NCBI RefSeq assembly: GCF_006965545.2
Contig: NZ_CP041372.2
Span: 992,001-1,056,000, forward strand
DNA: 64,000 nt
Source: Paenalkalicoccus suaedae
GTDB lineage: Bacteria > Bacillota > Bacilli > Bacillales > Salisediminibacteriaceae
Direction of reading: 5' to 3'
Shown here: positions 36,403 through 45,505 of the stretch, piece after piece
Position numbering within the stretch: position 1 is the stretch's first letter
Layout: each line of letters starts with the position of its first letter
The notes under the pieces: generated by a model
Database searches by the model: none
Told to the model about the DNA's origin: nothing
The model's input: only the letters and a program-made list of their open reading frames with translations
Translations under genes and position numbers: made by a program

Positions 36403-37062
36403 ATGAACGCGCTTATTTTTGATATGGACGGCACGTTATTTCAAACGAATCTCATTTTAGAAATGACCTTAGAAGACACCTTTAATCAACTACGAGAGAC
36501 GGGTGAATGGGAGGGCGCAACACCTATTGAGACATACCGCAACATTATGGGAGTCCCCCTTCCAAAGGTGTGGGCTACCTTATTACCAGCCCATTCACAG
36601 CAAGTAAAAGAGCAGGTCGACGCGTATTTTCTGGAGCGATTAGTGGCGCATATAGAAGCGGGTAACGGCGCACTATATCCAAGCACATTAGAGACGATGG
36701 CTGAGCTCCAAAAAACTCACCGAATCTACATAGCTAGCAATGGACTAATCCCGTATTTAAAAGCGATTGTCGACTACTATGGATTGGACGAATTTGTGCA
36801 AGGGGTATATAGCATCGATCAAATTGACTCCATGTCCAAATCGGATTTAGTTGCGACAATTATCAAAGACCACGATATCAAAAGTGGCGCTGTGATAGGA
36901 GATCGCCTCTCAGACATTAATGCTGCAAAGGATAATGGGCTTGTTGCAATCGGCTGCCGCTTCGATTTTGCACAAGAGGACGAGCTCGCGCAGGCGGACG
37001 TCGTGATAGAGGAATTAGGGGAGTTGCTAATGCTTGTGGAAAAGAGCGTTATAGGAGATTGA
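36403..37062 (+). CDS. HAD-superfamily hydrolase
   Basis: 219 residues from ATG 36403 after GGAGGAACGATAC. Motif I FDMDGTLF (nucleophile D plus acid/base D), motif II IYIASNG, motif III region around the K of SMSKSDL, and motif IV VIGDRLSDINAAKDNG are complete. The alpha-helical cap between motifs I and II puts it with phosphoglycolate phosphatase / beta-phosphoglucomutase-like members. Substrate unknown. Confidence 0.88.
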   Translation: MNALIFDMDGTLFQTNLILEMTLEDTFNQLRETGEWEGATPIETYRNIMGVPLPKVWATLLPAHSQQVKEQVDAYFLERLVAHIEAGNGALYPSTLETMAELQKTHRIYIASNGLIPYLKAIVDYYGLDEFVQGVYSIDQIDSMSKSDLVATIIKDHDIKSGAVIGDRLSDINAAKDNGLVAIGCRFDFAQEDELAQADVVIEELGELLMLVEKSVIGD

Positions 37063-37070
37063 ATGTCGAG

Positions 37071-37100
37071 TGGTCCATGCGTGTGCATGGGCCATTTATT
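37071..37100 (+). terminator. Terminator of the HAD hydrolase gene
   Basis: TGGTCCATGC and GCATGGGCCA pair over 10 bp, loop GTGT, then TTTATT. Confidence 0.75.
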
Positions 37101-37134
37101 ATGTCGTTACTTTGATTTTGTGTACGCGCAAGTC

Positions 37135-37380
37135 CATAAATCCAAAATGCGGAACATAAAACTTGGATTAGGAACATAACTCCTCAATCAGGAACATAAA
37201 TGCCTTAAAGCATGCTACAAAGTCCATAAATCCAAAATGGGGAACATAAACATTGGATTAGGAACATAACTCCTCAATCGGGAACATAAATGTCCTTAAG
37301 CATGCTACAAAGACCATAAAGTCAAAACACGGAACACAACCATGTGTATTAGGCACATAACTCAAAAATGCGGAACATAA
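37135..37380. repeat. Phased word array E: CATAA every 20 bp inside a 90-bp repeat
   Basis: CATAA (often GGAACATAA) begins at 37135, 37155, 37175, 37195, 37225, 37245, 37265, 37285, 37315, 37335 (CACAA), 37356 and 37376. The pattern 20-20-20-30 gives a 90-bp unit (starts 37135, 37225, 37315), two near-identical copies and a divergent third. Begins 35 bp after a terminator. Confidence 0.9.
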
Positions 37381-37451
37381 CTCTGTGAGAATGAAAGATT
37401 TTAAGCTGACTGGCACTTTATTAACCTATGTTTTTATGTTGTTTAGGGAGG

Positions 37452-37645
37452 TTATCCGTAATTAACACATGATAATCCGGAAAGGTAGTGGGTTATCCAC
37501 ATTTTAAGTGGGGTTATCCGAAAAAGCGACGAGATTATCCGGTATCAAGGCAAGGTTATCCGGAAATGTAGAGAAGTTATCCAGAAAAGAAGCAAAGTAA
37601 TTCAGAAATACGATAAAATAACCCTCACATGGCAAGTAGTTATCC
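37452..37645. repeat. Phased word array F: TTATCC every 21 bp
   Basis: TTATCC (consensus GGTTATCCGGAA) starts at 37452, 37473 (TAATCC), 37493, 37514, 37535, 37556, 37577, 37598 (TAATTC), 37619 (TAACCC) and 37640. Nine steps total 188 bp, mean 20.9. It follows array E and stops 30 bp before the scr promoter. The same word inverted forms array H. Confidence 0.9.
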
Positions 37646-37674
37646 CCACTTCCAACGTTTACTAAAATCCGTTG

Positions 37675-37785
37675 TTGACAACTTAGGGGAGAAACTCTAT
37701 TATAAATGTAAAGGTTTACACAAAAGCATTCAGCAATCATAATTAGCAATAATTTTTTATTTAAATCAAAATGTAAAGCTTTACA
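37675..37785 (+). promoter_or_regulatory. Sucrose operon promoter with two operators
   Basis: TTGACA (37675-37680), 17 bp, TATTAT (37698-37703). TGTAAAGGTTTACA (37707-37720) covers the start point and TGTAAAGCTTTACA (37772-37785), a perfect palindrome, lies just before the ribosome site. Both are LacI-family style dyads and are best assigned to the regulator at 40784. Confidence 0.85.
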
Positions 37786-37804
37786 TAAAAGGAGGATGAC
37801 GAGG

Positions 37805-39253
37805 ATGAACTACAGGAACGAAGCAGAGAACATACTTGAAGCGATTGGTGGTCAAGAGAATATCCAAGCGATGACACATTGCGCAACAAGATTACGATTA
37901 GTTTTACAGGATGAGGAGCTCATTGACCAAAAGCGCCTTGATGACATGGACATTGTAAAGGGAACGTTTTCTACTGCTGGTCAGTACCAAATTATTTTGG
38001 GGACGGGCATTGTAAACAACGTATACAGAGAGCTTGTAGCTATTACAGGAATAGAGGAAATGTCTAAGGATGACGTCAAGCAAGCTGGATCAAAAAAGGG
38101 GAATCCTCTACAGAGATTTGTAAAAATGCTCTCAGATATCTTTGTACCGATTATTCCAGCAATCGTAGCGGCTGGGTTACTAATGGGTATCCATAATGTC
38201 TTTACTGCTACAGGATTATTCATCGATGATGCAAGCTTAATAGATGTGTATCCACATCTCGAAGACACGGCAGCGATGATCAACACCTTTTCAAACGCAG
38301 CATTCGTGTTTTTGCCTATCCTGATTGGATTTTCGGCAGCAAAGAGGTTTGGAGGCAATGCGTATTTAGGGGCTGCCCTCGGAATGATCATGGTGCACCC
38401 GGATTTACTTAACGGATACGGATACGGCGAAGCGATCGTAAATAACGAAGTGCCTGTATGGAATATTCTCGGGCTCGAAATTGAGCGTGTTGGCTATCAA
38501 GGAACCGTTCTACCTGTGTTAGTTGCATCATTTGTACTTGCAAAAATCGAAATTGGGATTAGAAAAATCATGCCGGCTGCGCTTGATAACTTATTAACAC
38601 CTTTGTTAACTATTATTCTGACTAGCTTTATTACCTTCGTAGCGGTTGGACCGTTCACTCGCTCTGCGGGGGATGTCCTAACTAATGGAATCGTGTGGCT
38701 GTATGAAACAGCTGGATTTGTCGGTGGGGCATTAATGGGAGTCTTATACGCACCATTTGTTATTACTGGTATGCACCATAGCTTTATTGCAGTTGAAACA
38801 CAGCTTTTAGCAAACGTGATGGTAACAGGAGGTTCCTTTATATTCCCTATAGCGGCGATGTCGAATATCGCACAGGGAGCGGCAGCAATTGCGGTCATCT
38901 TCATTACTCGTAATAAGAAAATGAAAAGCGTCGCATCGGCTGCTGGGATATCTTCTTTACTCGGCATTACAGAACCGGCAATGTTTGGAGTCAATTTAAA
39001 GCTGAAATATCCATTCGTTGCTGCCATCATCGGTTCAGCTGTGGCGTCTGCATATATTACATTTAATCAGACACTGTCCGTTGCACTTGGAGCTGCCGGA
39101 TTACCTGGGATCATCTCCATTCGAGCAGAGTCCATTGTCCATTTTATTATCGGAATGGCGATATCATTTACTGTCACGGTCATACTGACGTATTTATTTT
39201 CTAAACGAAAAAAGAATCAAATCGCGAATCAAGAGGAGCAACAGGCAGCTTAG
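37805..39253 (+). CDS. PTS sucrose-type EIIBC component
   Basis: 482 residues from ATG 37805, nine bases after AGGAGG. The EIIB domain (1-90) carries the phosphorylated Cys C26 in MTHCATRLRL. The EIIC domain has about ten membrane segments and the substrate-site motif GITEPAMFGVNLK. It has no EIIA domain, so a glucose-type EIIA from elsewhere would supply phosphate. Sucrose (or a sucrose-like disaccharide) is inferred from the GH32 hydrolase 23 bp downstream. Induced when the operators upstream are freed. Confidence 0.92.
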   Translation: MNYRNEAENILEAIGGQENIQAMTHCATRLRLVLQDEELIDQKRLDDMDIVKGTFSTAGQYQIILGTGIVNNVYRELVAITGIEEMSKDDVKQAGSKKGNPLQRFVKMLSDIFVPIIPAIVAAGLLMGIHNVFTATGLFIDDASLIDVYPHLEDTAAMINTFSNAAFVFLPILIGFSAAKRFGGNAYLGAALGMIMVHPDLLNGYGYGEAIVNNEVPVWNILGLEIERVGYQGTVLPVLVASFVLAKIEIGIRKIMPAALDNLLTPLLTIILTSFITFVAVGPFTRSAGDVLTNGIVWLYETAGFVGGALMGVLYAPFVITGMHHSFIAVETQLLANVMVTGGSFIFPIAAMSNIAQGAAAIAVIFITRNKKMKSVASAAGISSLLGITEPAMFGVNLKLKYPFVAAIIGSAVASAYITFNQTLSVALGAAGLPGIISIRAESIVHFIIGMAISFTVTVILTYLFSKRKKNQIANQEEQQAA

Positions 39254-39275
39254 ATAACAAAGGGGACAGGTAAAG

Positions 39276-40754
39276 ATGGAATGGACGAGAGAAGAAAGAT
39301 ATCGATTATTAGATGATGTCGACGAGCAGGAGCTTATCGAATTAAAGCGGCGCGTTGACGATAGTCCGTACAGACTTCACTATCATATCCAGCCGCCAAT
39401 TGGCCTGTTAAACGACCCAAATGGCTTTGCGTATTATAACGGCGAGTATCATTTATTTTATCAGTGGTTCCCGCTAGGACCCGTGCATGGGCTCAAGCAC
39501 TGGTATCACCTTACCTCTACAGATCTAGTGCAATGGGAAGAAAATGGAGTAGGAATTGCTCCAACTCATTACTACGACAGCCATGGGGCATTTTCTGGAA
39601 CGGCGATGGAGCATGATAATAAACTTTATTTGATGTATACCGGAAATACGCGAGATCAGGAGTGGAATCGTACCTCATATCAGGCGGTCGCTGTTATGGA
39701 GGCAGGAGAAATTACAAAATCGGATCACCCGGTGATCTCGGAGCTTCCGCCAGGCTACACGTCTCATTTTAGAGATCCCAAGCTGTGGAAGGAAGGCGGC
39801 ATGTTTTATGCATTGATTGGTGCGCAGCGAACGAATCAGACTGGCTGTGTGCTATTATATCAATCTTCTGATTTACAAACATGGGATTTCGTTGGTGAAG
39901 TGAATGTTCAAGAAGAGCTTAAGTCGTTTGGCTTTATGTGGGAGTGCCCGGATTATTTAAAGGTTGATGGGGAGCATGTGTTTATGTTTTGTCCTCAAGG
40001 GCTTGAAGCCGATGGTATGCACTACCAAAACCTTTATCAATCAGGGTATATGCTAATTGATCAAATAGATGTCGATCAACCTGCGCTTTACTCTTCTACG
40101 TTTTATGAATTTGATCGTGGGTTTGATTTTTACGCACCTCAGACAACGACAGATGAGTTTGGAAATAAAGTCTTAATCGGCTGGATGGGACTACCGGAAA
40201 TAGAGTATCCATCTGATCAAGGTGGATGGGCGCACTGTATGACGATCCCTCGAGAGCTTCGTATAGAATGTGGTAAACTAAAACAAATGCCAGTAACGGC
40301 TATAACAAAGCGAAGACAGACGAGTCGGCATGTGACCGATGATCTATTGAATGAGCAACAATCATACGATGGGTTTTCTGGAGTAAGCTATGAGTTAGAC
40401 TGCAATCTCCGAGCTACAACAGCTAAGAGAATGGGAATCCTAGTGCGAACGGGTGTCGGAGAACAAACCAAGCTAATCTTTGATCTTGAGACCAACTTAT
40501 TTACATTAGATCGTTCTTCAGCTGGCAAACCGTTCGCAATAGACTACGGAACGACGCGATCTTGCTCTCTCAAAGGGAGTAGTATTGATTTACGTGTCTT
40601 CGTAGATACATCTTCCATCGAAGTGTTTTTAAATGGCGGAGAAGAAGTTTTTACAGCACGAATATTTCCTGATCAAAAAAGTGATGGCATTGTGTTTTTT
40701 ACAGAGGGCGGCGAAGCTAAACTCGAAGCCTCTTTTTATCGTTATCACTCTTAG
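39276..40754 (+). CDS. Sucrose-6-phosphate hydrolase (GH32)
   Basis: 492 residues. Five-bladed propeller motifs are intact: nucleophile D47 in LLNDPNG, transition-state D167 in FRDPKL, acid/base E223 in MWECPD. A C-terminal beta-sandwich ends near 492 (SIEVFLNGGEEVFTAR). No signal peptide, which fits an intracellular enzyme splitting the phosphorylated sugar brought in by the PTS protein. ScrB/SacA-like by context. Followed by its regulator. Confidence 0.93.
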   Translation: MEWTREERYRLLDDVDEQELIELKRRVDDSPYRLHYHIQPPIGLLNDPNGFAYYNGEYHLFYQWFPLGPVHGLKHWYHLTSTDLVQWEENGVGIAPTHYYDSHGAFSGTAMEHDNKLYLMYTGNTRDQEWNRTSYQAVAVMEAGEITKSDHPVISELPPGYTSHFRDPKLWKEGGMFYALIGAQRTNQTGCVLLYQSSDLQTWDFVGEVNVQEELKSFGFMWECPDYLKVDGEHVFMFCPQGLEADGMHYQNLYQSGYMLIDQIDVDQPALYSSTFYEFDRGFDFYAPQTTTDEFGNKVLIGWMGLPEIEYPSDQGGWAHCMTIPRELRIECGKLKQMPVTAITKRRQTSRHVTDDLLNEQQSYDGFSGVSYELDCNLRATTAKRMGILVRTGVGEQTKLIFDLETNLFTLDRSSAGKPFAIDYGTTRSCSLKGSSIDLRVFVDTSSIEVFLNGGEEVFTARIFPDQKSDGIVFFTEGGEAKLEASFYRYHS

Positions 40755-40783
40755 CATTCGTCATGAATAGAGGAGATCGACAG

Positions 40784-41803
40784 ATGACTAAAGATATTAG
40801 TATTACAGAAGTAGCAAAGCGTGCCGGCGTGTCTATTGCGACGGTCTCACGCGTTTTCCATAATCGTGGACCTGTAAAGGAGTCGACGAGACGTAAGATT
40901 GAATCGATTATCGAAGAGACTGGATACACGCCAAATCAATTAGCTCGTGAGCTTGCGAATAAAAAGACGCAGCTCATTGGCTTAATTGTGCATGATTTCA
41001 CTGGTGAAGGCTTACCGAGAGCAATTAATGGAGTTAATCAAATCGTAGAGGATCAAGGCTACCACGTTCTTATGACTAGTACGCGAGGAAATTTGGACAG
41101 TGAGCTACGTAATTTTGAGATATTGCGTTCAAAACGCGTCGAGGGGATTATTTTTGCAACAAGGTCCTTTAAGAAGGAGCATCAAGAAATCATTGAGAAG
41201 CTTCCAATTCCTGTTGTTGTGATGCTTCAGGATACAACGGAAAATGGTATTTCAAGCGTCTTCTTTCAGAACAAGCAGTTTGCCTATGATGCAACGAAAG
41301 CATTACTCGGCATGAATCATAGGCAGCTTGCCTTCTTTGGTGGACCATCCGCTTCAGTAAACTCCTCTCATCGAAAAGATGGATTCATTCAAGCATTCAT
41401 GGAAGCGGGTATGACACCTGACGATAAGATGGTGAAGCACGGGGATTTTTCCATCGAATCAGGCTATATTCAAATGAACAAGCTGTTAGCACTCAAAAAA
41501 CCTTTTACCGCGCTTGTTACAATAAATGATGCAGTAGCAATTGGTGCGATAAATTGTTTGTTGGACCATGGGATGCGCATTCCTGAAGATGTTTCTATCA
41601 TTGCGCTTGATAAAACAGTAGTAGCTGATGCATCACGTGTGCAACTTTCTGCTGTAAGTTATTCGTATCAGGATCTAGGCATTCAAGCAGCTAAGCTACT
41701 AGTGAAGCAAATTGGTTCTGGAAATAAGACGATAGAGCAAATTAAAATTGATTACGATGTACATTTACAAGATAGCACGCAACGGTTAAACGTTAAAGAA
41801 TGA
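40784..41803 (+). CDS. LacI-family repressor of the sucrose operon
   Basis: 339 residues from ATG 40784 after GAGGAGATCGACAG. The helix-turn-helix is SITEVAKRAGVSIATVSRVF with hinge helix TPNQLARELANKK; the rest is a periplasmic-binding-like effector domain. It lies 29 bp after the hydrolase and is part of the same operon, so regulation is probably autogenous through the TGTAAA-N2-TTTACA dyads. Effector likely sucrose-6-phosphate or a derivative (inference). Confidence 0.9.
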   Translation: MTKDISITEVAKRAGVSIATVSRVFHNRGPVKESTRRKIESIIEETGYTPNQLARELANKKTQLIGLIVHDFTGEGLPRAINGVNQIVEDQGYHVLMTSTRGNLDSELRNFEILRSKRVEGIIFATRSFKKEHQEIIEKLPIPVVVMLQDTTENGISSVFFQNKQFAYDATKALLGMNHRQLAFFGGPSASVNSSHRKDGFIQAFMEAGMTPDDKMVKHGDFSIESGYIQMNKLLALKKPFTALVTINDAVAIGAINCLLDHGMRIPEDVSIIALDKTVVADASRVQLSAVSYSYQDLGIQAAKLLVKQIGSGNKTIEQIKIDYDVHLQDSTQRLNVKE

Positions 41804-41851
41804 TCCAGTCTATGAATTACCCTGTAAACCAACATTCGACATAACTAGGAC

Positions 41852-41884
41852 CCGAGCTCTTCTGATATGAAGGAGCTCGGTTTT
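41852..41884 (+). terminator. Terminator of the sucrose operon
   Basis: CCGAGCTC/GAGCTCGG perfect 8-bp stem extended by TTC/GAA, then TTTT. Confidence 0.85.
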
Positions 41885-41932
41885 GTCGTTATGTACATCG
41901 TATAGATCATTAATTATGAAAGTCCGAAAAGA

Positions 41933-42012
41933 TGTTACCCGATGTTAGAAATGATAAACCCCTTGTAACGGAATGTTAATGACTTATCATCGTTTTGTTA
42001 TACGACTGTAAT
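41933..42012 (+). promoter_or_regulatory. WalR-box-like direct repeats
   Basis: TGTTAT-N5-TGTAAT at 41996-42012 is an exact match to the WalR consensus TGTWAH-N5-TGTWAH. Two further pairs with N4 spacing lie upstream (TGTTAC/TGTTAG at 41933-41948; TGTAAC/TGTTAA at 41964-41979). All precede a cell-wall endopeptidase gene, the usual kind of WalRK target. Confidence 0.6.
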
Positions 42013-42105
42013 CTATTAACCTCTTAAGAATGATACGATGTATTTCGTGGACAGGACAAGACGATTCATAAGAAAAACTATCATTTACATGGGGGAATTT
42101 AATTT

Positions 42106-42930
42106 ATGAAACGGTGGTTAATCGCAGCAGTCGCTTTTGTATTTGCATTTGTACCATTTTTTGAAAATAATGAAGTACGCGCTTCGTCAATCGCAGATCA
42201 AGTTATCAGTGCAGGTAATGCACAGTTAGGTACACCATATCGCTACGGCGGGACAACAACTAGCGGATTTGATTGCTCCGGATTTACGCGTTATGCGTTT
42301 GATCAAGCAGGTATTTCATTACCGCGCACAGCAGCGCAGCAATACGAGGTTGGTACACCTGTATCACGCTCAAATCTCCAGCGAGGAGATCTCGTATTCT
42401 TCAATACAGTTGGCGGCATTTCTCATAACGGAATTTACATTGGGAACAATCAGTTCATTCACTCTTCATCTTCACAAGGCGTTTCAATCGCTAGTCTAGG
42501 AAACTCGTATTGGGCTCCACGCTATGTTGGTGCAAAGCGAGTGATCCAAGAAGAGGTGGAAGTAGCAGCAGCTTCTTATGAAGAAGTAGACGTTACGATT
42601 AATGGATCAGCATTAAATACCGATCAAAGTGCGGTTTTAACAAACAACGGTAGCACGTTAGTACCAATGCGAGCGATCTTTGAAGAACTAGGTGCAGATG
42701 TAGACTTCGACAATGCTTCTAAAACAGTAAAAGGTTCTCAAGGTGAGATGACAATTAGTCTCACTATCGGTAACGAGGTGGCATATACGTCTGCGTCATC
42801 CATCCAGCTAAACGAACCAGCTCAATTAGTAAATGGGCATACACTTGTACCACTCCGCGTCGTAGCGGAAGCATTCGGTGCATCGGTTGACTGGGACGCG
42901 CAAACTAGAAAGGTAACAATCAGCAATTAA
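42106..42930 (+). CDS. NlpC/P60 peptidoglycan endopeptidase with stalk domain
   Basis: 274 residues. Signal peptide to about residue 26 (NNEVRA-SS). The NlpC/P60 domain (30-145) has C57 in GFDCSGF, H107 in GISHNGIYIG and H119 in QFIHSS as the catalytic triad. The C-terminal ~110 residues form a copper-amine-oxidase N-terminal-like domain (STLVPMRAIFEELGADV, HTLVPLRVVAEAFGASV), also found in the L,D-transpeptidase at 48379. Secreted wall hydrolase. Probable WalRK control. Confidence 0.93.
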   Translation: MKRWLIAAVAFVFAFVPFFENNEVRASSIADQVISAGNAQLGTPYRYGGTTTSGFDCSGFTRYAFDQAGISLPRTAAQQYEVGTPVSRSNLQRGDLVFFNTVGGISHNGIYIGNNQFIHSSSSQGVSIASLGNSYWAPRYVGAKRVIQEEVEVAAASYEEVDVTINGSALNTDQSAVLTNNGSTLVPMRAIFEELGADVDFDNASKTVKGSQGEMTISLTIGNEVAYTSASSIQLNEPAQLVNGHTLVPLRVVAEAFGASVDWDAQTRKVTISN

Positions 42931-42938
42931 TAATGATC

Positions 42939-42975
42939 ACCGCGAAGGAGGTAACTCTCTCTTCGCGGTTTTTTT
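42939..42975 (+). terminator. Terminator of the NlpC/P60 gene
   Basis: ACCGCGAAG/CTTCGCGGT perfect 9-bp stem with inner GAG/CTC, seven T. Confidence 0.9.
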
Positions 42976-43021
42976 AATGGAAGTTGGTTGAATTAGCGTT
43001 TTACTAAAGGTTGAGTTAACT

Positions 43022-43066
43022 GACGTAAACGGTGCCTAATTTGTCGCAAACAATTAATTGACGAAT
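43022..43066. repeat. Short word array G (GACGTAAAC type)
   Basis: GACGTAAAC at 43022 and GTCGCAAAC at 43043 (step 21), then GACGAA at 43060. It has the same word family as arrays A and B and follows a terminator by 47 bp. Only two or three units, so it may be a remnant. Confidence 0.5.
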
Positions 43067-43173
43067 TTACCAGCCTTTTACCTATCCAGAAGCGGCTCAC
43101 ATCTATATGCATGTACTTTAGATAACGTTATAATAGATGAATAGTAAAATTGCTCAATCAAGGGGGACGTGTT

Positions 43174-43377
43174 GTGAACTACAAAGCAAAAATGCGCATG
43201 TTTGTAAGCGTGCAGCTTATTATAATTGCGTTACTGCTTGCAGGGATGATTTATTTTATCGTTAATCGCGAAACGTACGATGCATTTTTCGTAGCAATAC
43301 TATTGTTACTTATTGTTTTGGGTATGTCTATTCGAAATCTTACTAGAATGATAGCGGGTATAAAGGAAAGTAAATAG
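43174..43377 (+). CDS. Small two-TM membrane protein
   Basis: 67 residues from GTG 43174, six bases after AGGGGGA. Hydrophobic segments at about 8-26 and 34-53, with a basic end (MIAGIKESK). Unknown family. Next gene begins 36 bp later. Confidence 0.6.
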   Translation: MNYKAKMRMFVSVQLIIIALLLAGMIYFIVNRETYDAFFVAILLLLIVLGMSIRNLTRMIAGIKESK

Positions 43378-43413
43378 AGATAAGAGTTTCAGACAGCATA
43401 GAGGGGTGAAGAT

Positions 43414-43974
43414 GTGAAAATAGCGTTTGTGGATGTAGAGACGACGGGGATGAGTCCTGGCGTAGCGGAGATTTTAGAGCTCGGAATTGTGTTGGCAGAA
43501 TTTAAGGATGGTCATCTGACATCTTATATAGATGAATACTGTGAATTTCAGGATCCGATGTATCAAATCCCCCCTATGATTACAGAGCTAACAGGCATTA
43601 CAAACGACATGGTGAGTGGAAAATATTTAGATCATGACCGTTTGTTAACAATATTTGATCAGGCAGATGCGATTGTTGCGCACAATGCCTCCTTTGATAG
43701 AGGATTCATTACCCGTGTGTATCCAGAGACAAAGGATTACAACTGGTATTGCTCCGTTAGGCAAATTAAATGGAAGACTTACGGCTTTTTAAATGGCAAG
43801 CTACAACAGCTTTTAGCGGCTCATCGTATTGAAATGCCGAACGCTCACCGAGCATTAGACGATGCGAAAGGATTAGCGACGTTGCTTAACAAAGATTTTC
43901 CAGGTGCTACTGGAGAAAAAACGTATATCGATTATTTGCTTCAAAAGAAACCAATGAAACGGATTGGGTCTTAA
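43414..43974 (+). CDS. DnaQ-like 3'-5' exonuclease
   Basis: 186 residues from GTG 43414 after GAGGGGTGA. DEDDh motifs: D7 and E9 in FVDVETTG, D in HNASFDRGF, H and D in HRALDDAKG. Resembles stand-alone Bacillus exonucleases of the epsilon/PolC-exo type. Acts on DNA or RNA ends in the cytoplasm; substrate not defined. Stop codon lies in its terminator stem. Confidence 0.9.
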   Translation: MKIAFVDVETTGMSPGVAEILELGIVLAEFKDGHLTSYIDEYCEFQDPMYQIPPMITELTGITNDMVSGKYLDHDRLLTIFDQADAIVAHNASFDRGFITRVYPETKDYNWYCSVRQIKWKTYGFLNGKLQQLLAAHRIEMPNAHRALDDAKGLATLLNKDFPGATGEKTYIDYLLQKKPMKRIGS

Positions 43975-44006
43975 CCTCTCTAAATGACAGGTTAAGGCTT
44001 TTTTTT
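43971..44006 (+). terminator. Terminator of the exonuclease gene
   Basis: CTTAACC/GGTTAAG 7-bp stem, then GC and eight T. Confidence 0.82.
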
Positions 44007-44023
44007 GTTGAAAATAAATCAAC

Positions 44024-44070
44024 TTGACAGTAAAGTATGTTGTTGTGTAATATACCTGTATGGGTATATG
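44024..44070 (+). promoter_or_regulatory. Rhodanese promoter with CstR/CsoR-like operator
   Basis: TTGACA (44024-44029) and TGTAAT (44047-44052) are 17 bp apart. ATATACC-N6-GGTATAT (44051-44070) overlaps the -10/start region and resembles operators of CsoR-family repressors; CstR, the persulfide-sensing member, controls rhodanese genes in Firmicutes. No cstR gene is in the window. Confidence 0.6.
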
Positions 44071-44106
44071 CATAGAGAATGTTTCTAAAAAAAAGGAGTG
44101 ACTCAC

Positions 44107-44391
44107 ATGAAAACAATTATGCCAAAAAATGTATTAGATCATAAAGATGCGGTTATTTTAGATGTGCGAGAGGTGGAAGAGGTCCAGGCAGGAAGAATTG
44201 AGGGAAGTACCCACATTCCACTTGGACTATTAGAATTTAGACTTCATGAGCTAGATAAATTGAAGCCTCATATTGTTGTTTGTCGGTCGGGTGCAAGAAG
44301 TGGAAGAGCAACTGCCTATCTAACAGAGCAGGGCTTTGATGCAACGAATATGGTCGGTGGCATGAATGAATGGCAAGGAACGACTGTCTAA
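44107..44391 (+). CDS. Single-domain rhodanese sulfurtransferase
   Basis: 94 residues from ATG 44107 after AAAGGAGTGACTCAC. Rhodanese marks are AVILDVREVEE and the active loop VVCRSGARSG with C59. It ends GGMNEWQG as usual. Carries sulfane sulfur on C59 in the cytoplasm. The CstR-like operator suggests induction by persulfide or polysulfide, together perhaps with the CoADR-rhodanese at 29174 (inference). Confidence 0.9.
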   Translation: MKTIMPKNVLDHKDAVILDVREVEEVQAGRIEGSTHIPLGLLEFRLHELDKLKPHIVVCRSGARSGRATAYLTEQGFDATNMVGGMNEWQGTTV

Positions 44392-44399
44392 TTTAAAAA

Positions 44400-44436
44400 A
44401 AGACTTCCTTTCACTAAATGAAGGGAAGTCTTTTTT
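44400..44436. terminator. Bidirectional terminator
   Basis: AAGACTTCC-TTTC pairs with GAAG-GGAAGTCTT, with A and T runs outside. It serves the rhodanese gene and the convergent chemotaxis gene ending at 44438. Confidence 0.85.
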
Positions 44437-44437
44437 A

Positions 44438-45346
44438 TTAAATAATCCAGTTTAGCTCCATTTCCTCGCGCTGCAGGGATTTACCGAGCTCAACAATTTC
44501 GTCGTAAATATCGGATGCCTCTTCGATCTGCTTAGTCGAAAGACGTAAATCCTTTTGGATGGCAGTCGTTCCAGTAGACATATTACCGATCTCTTGATTG
44601 AATTCTTTAATGTGGTCGTTTACTTCCGCAATTTCGCGATCCACTTGATTTGCAAGCTTACGGACTTCTTTTGATACGACTTCAAAGCCACGACCATGCT
44701 CGCCAGCTCTAGCGGCTTCAATAGCTGCGTTGAGTGCTAAAAGATTTGTTTGGGAGGCGATGGCTTTTATTGTTTTGACAATACCCTCAATATCAGAGGC
44801 CTTCGTATGCAGAGCACCGAGCACATCTGTATTACTGGAGGAAACTTCTTCAATCTGATTCATCATTGATGTAAGGCTTTCGTGATGAGATAAGCCTAAT
44901 ACAGCCTGCTCCTTAAGCTTAGATGACGTTTGCTCTAATCGGTTTACAACTCCGCGGATATTTTGTTGGCGTGAAGTGATATCTGTTGCTACCTTCATTA
45001 CTCCAACGATTGTTCCTTCTTGATACATGGGCATGTAAGTCGCTTCTAACCATACTTTATTACCTTCAGCATCCTTGCGCAAAATCTTATCTTGAAAGCT
45101 TCTTCCTTTTTTTAAAAGGTCATCCCAAAAGACTCTGTAATCGCCACTATTTACAAAATCGTCAAAACAAAATTCTCTGTGGTGAACACCAATAAGTTCT
45201 TCTTTCCTTCTAAACTTCATTGCAGTCGCGAATAGATCGTTGACGTAAGTAACCGTGCGATTCGTGTCAAATTGGATCATTGCAACGTGCTTCTCCATGG
45301 TATGAAACATCATGGATTCGTTATTTGTTATTGTGTGTGGTGCCAT
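44438..45346 (-). CDS. Soluble PAS-type methyl-accepting chemotaxis protein
   Basis: 302 residues without membrane segments. A PAS domain (about 15-130, with [20 protein letters not shown] and a PAC end [13 protein letters not shown]) is followed by the MCP signalling hairpin, tip region [20 protein letters not shown] and [20 protein letters not shown]. The kinase-control module is short, as in cytoplasmic energy/redox sensors. The cofactor, if any, cannot be told. Confidence 0.9.
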   Translation of the reverse strand: MAPHTITNNESMMFHTMEKHVAMIQFDTNRTVTYVNDLFATAMKFRRKEELIGVHHREFCFDDFVNSGDYRVFWDDLLKKGRSFQDKILRKDAEGNKVWLEATYMPMYQEGTIVGVMKVATDITSRQQNIRGVVNRLEQTSSKLKEQAVLGLSHHESLTSMMNQIEEVSSSNTDVLGALHTKASDIEGIVKTIKAIASQTNLLALNAAIEAARAGEHGRGFEVVSKEVRKLANQVDREIAEVNDHIKEFNQEIGNMSTGTTAIQKDLRLSTKQIEEASDIYDEIVELGKSLQREEMELNWII

Positions 45347-45505
45347 AAGTCATTACTCCTTCTACTTGATAAGTCCCGTGATTTATGCCAGATTCTCTAG
45401 GTTGTGTAAGTCTTTTATACTAATTATACAGATTGGGGTATAGAAAAGCGAGAACAAAAGTGTGAGATTTACTAACAATTATTAAGTTGCAAACAATTTT
45501 CTGCT

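Noticed and set aside
45347-45505. CsoR-like operator around TATAC-N8-GTATA
   Set aside because: Short, imperfect arms and poor placement relative to a promoter.
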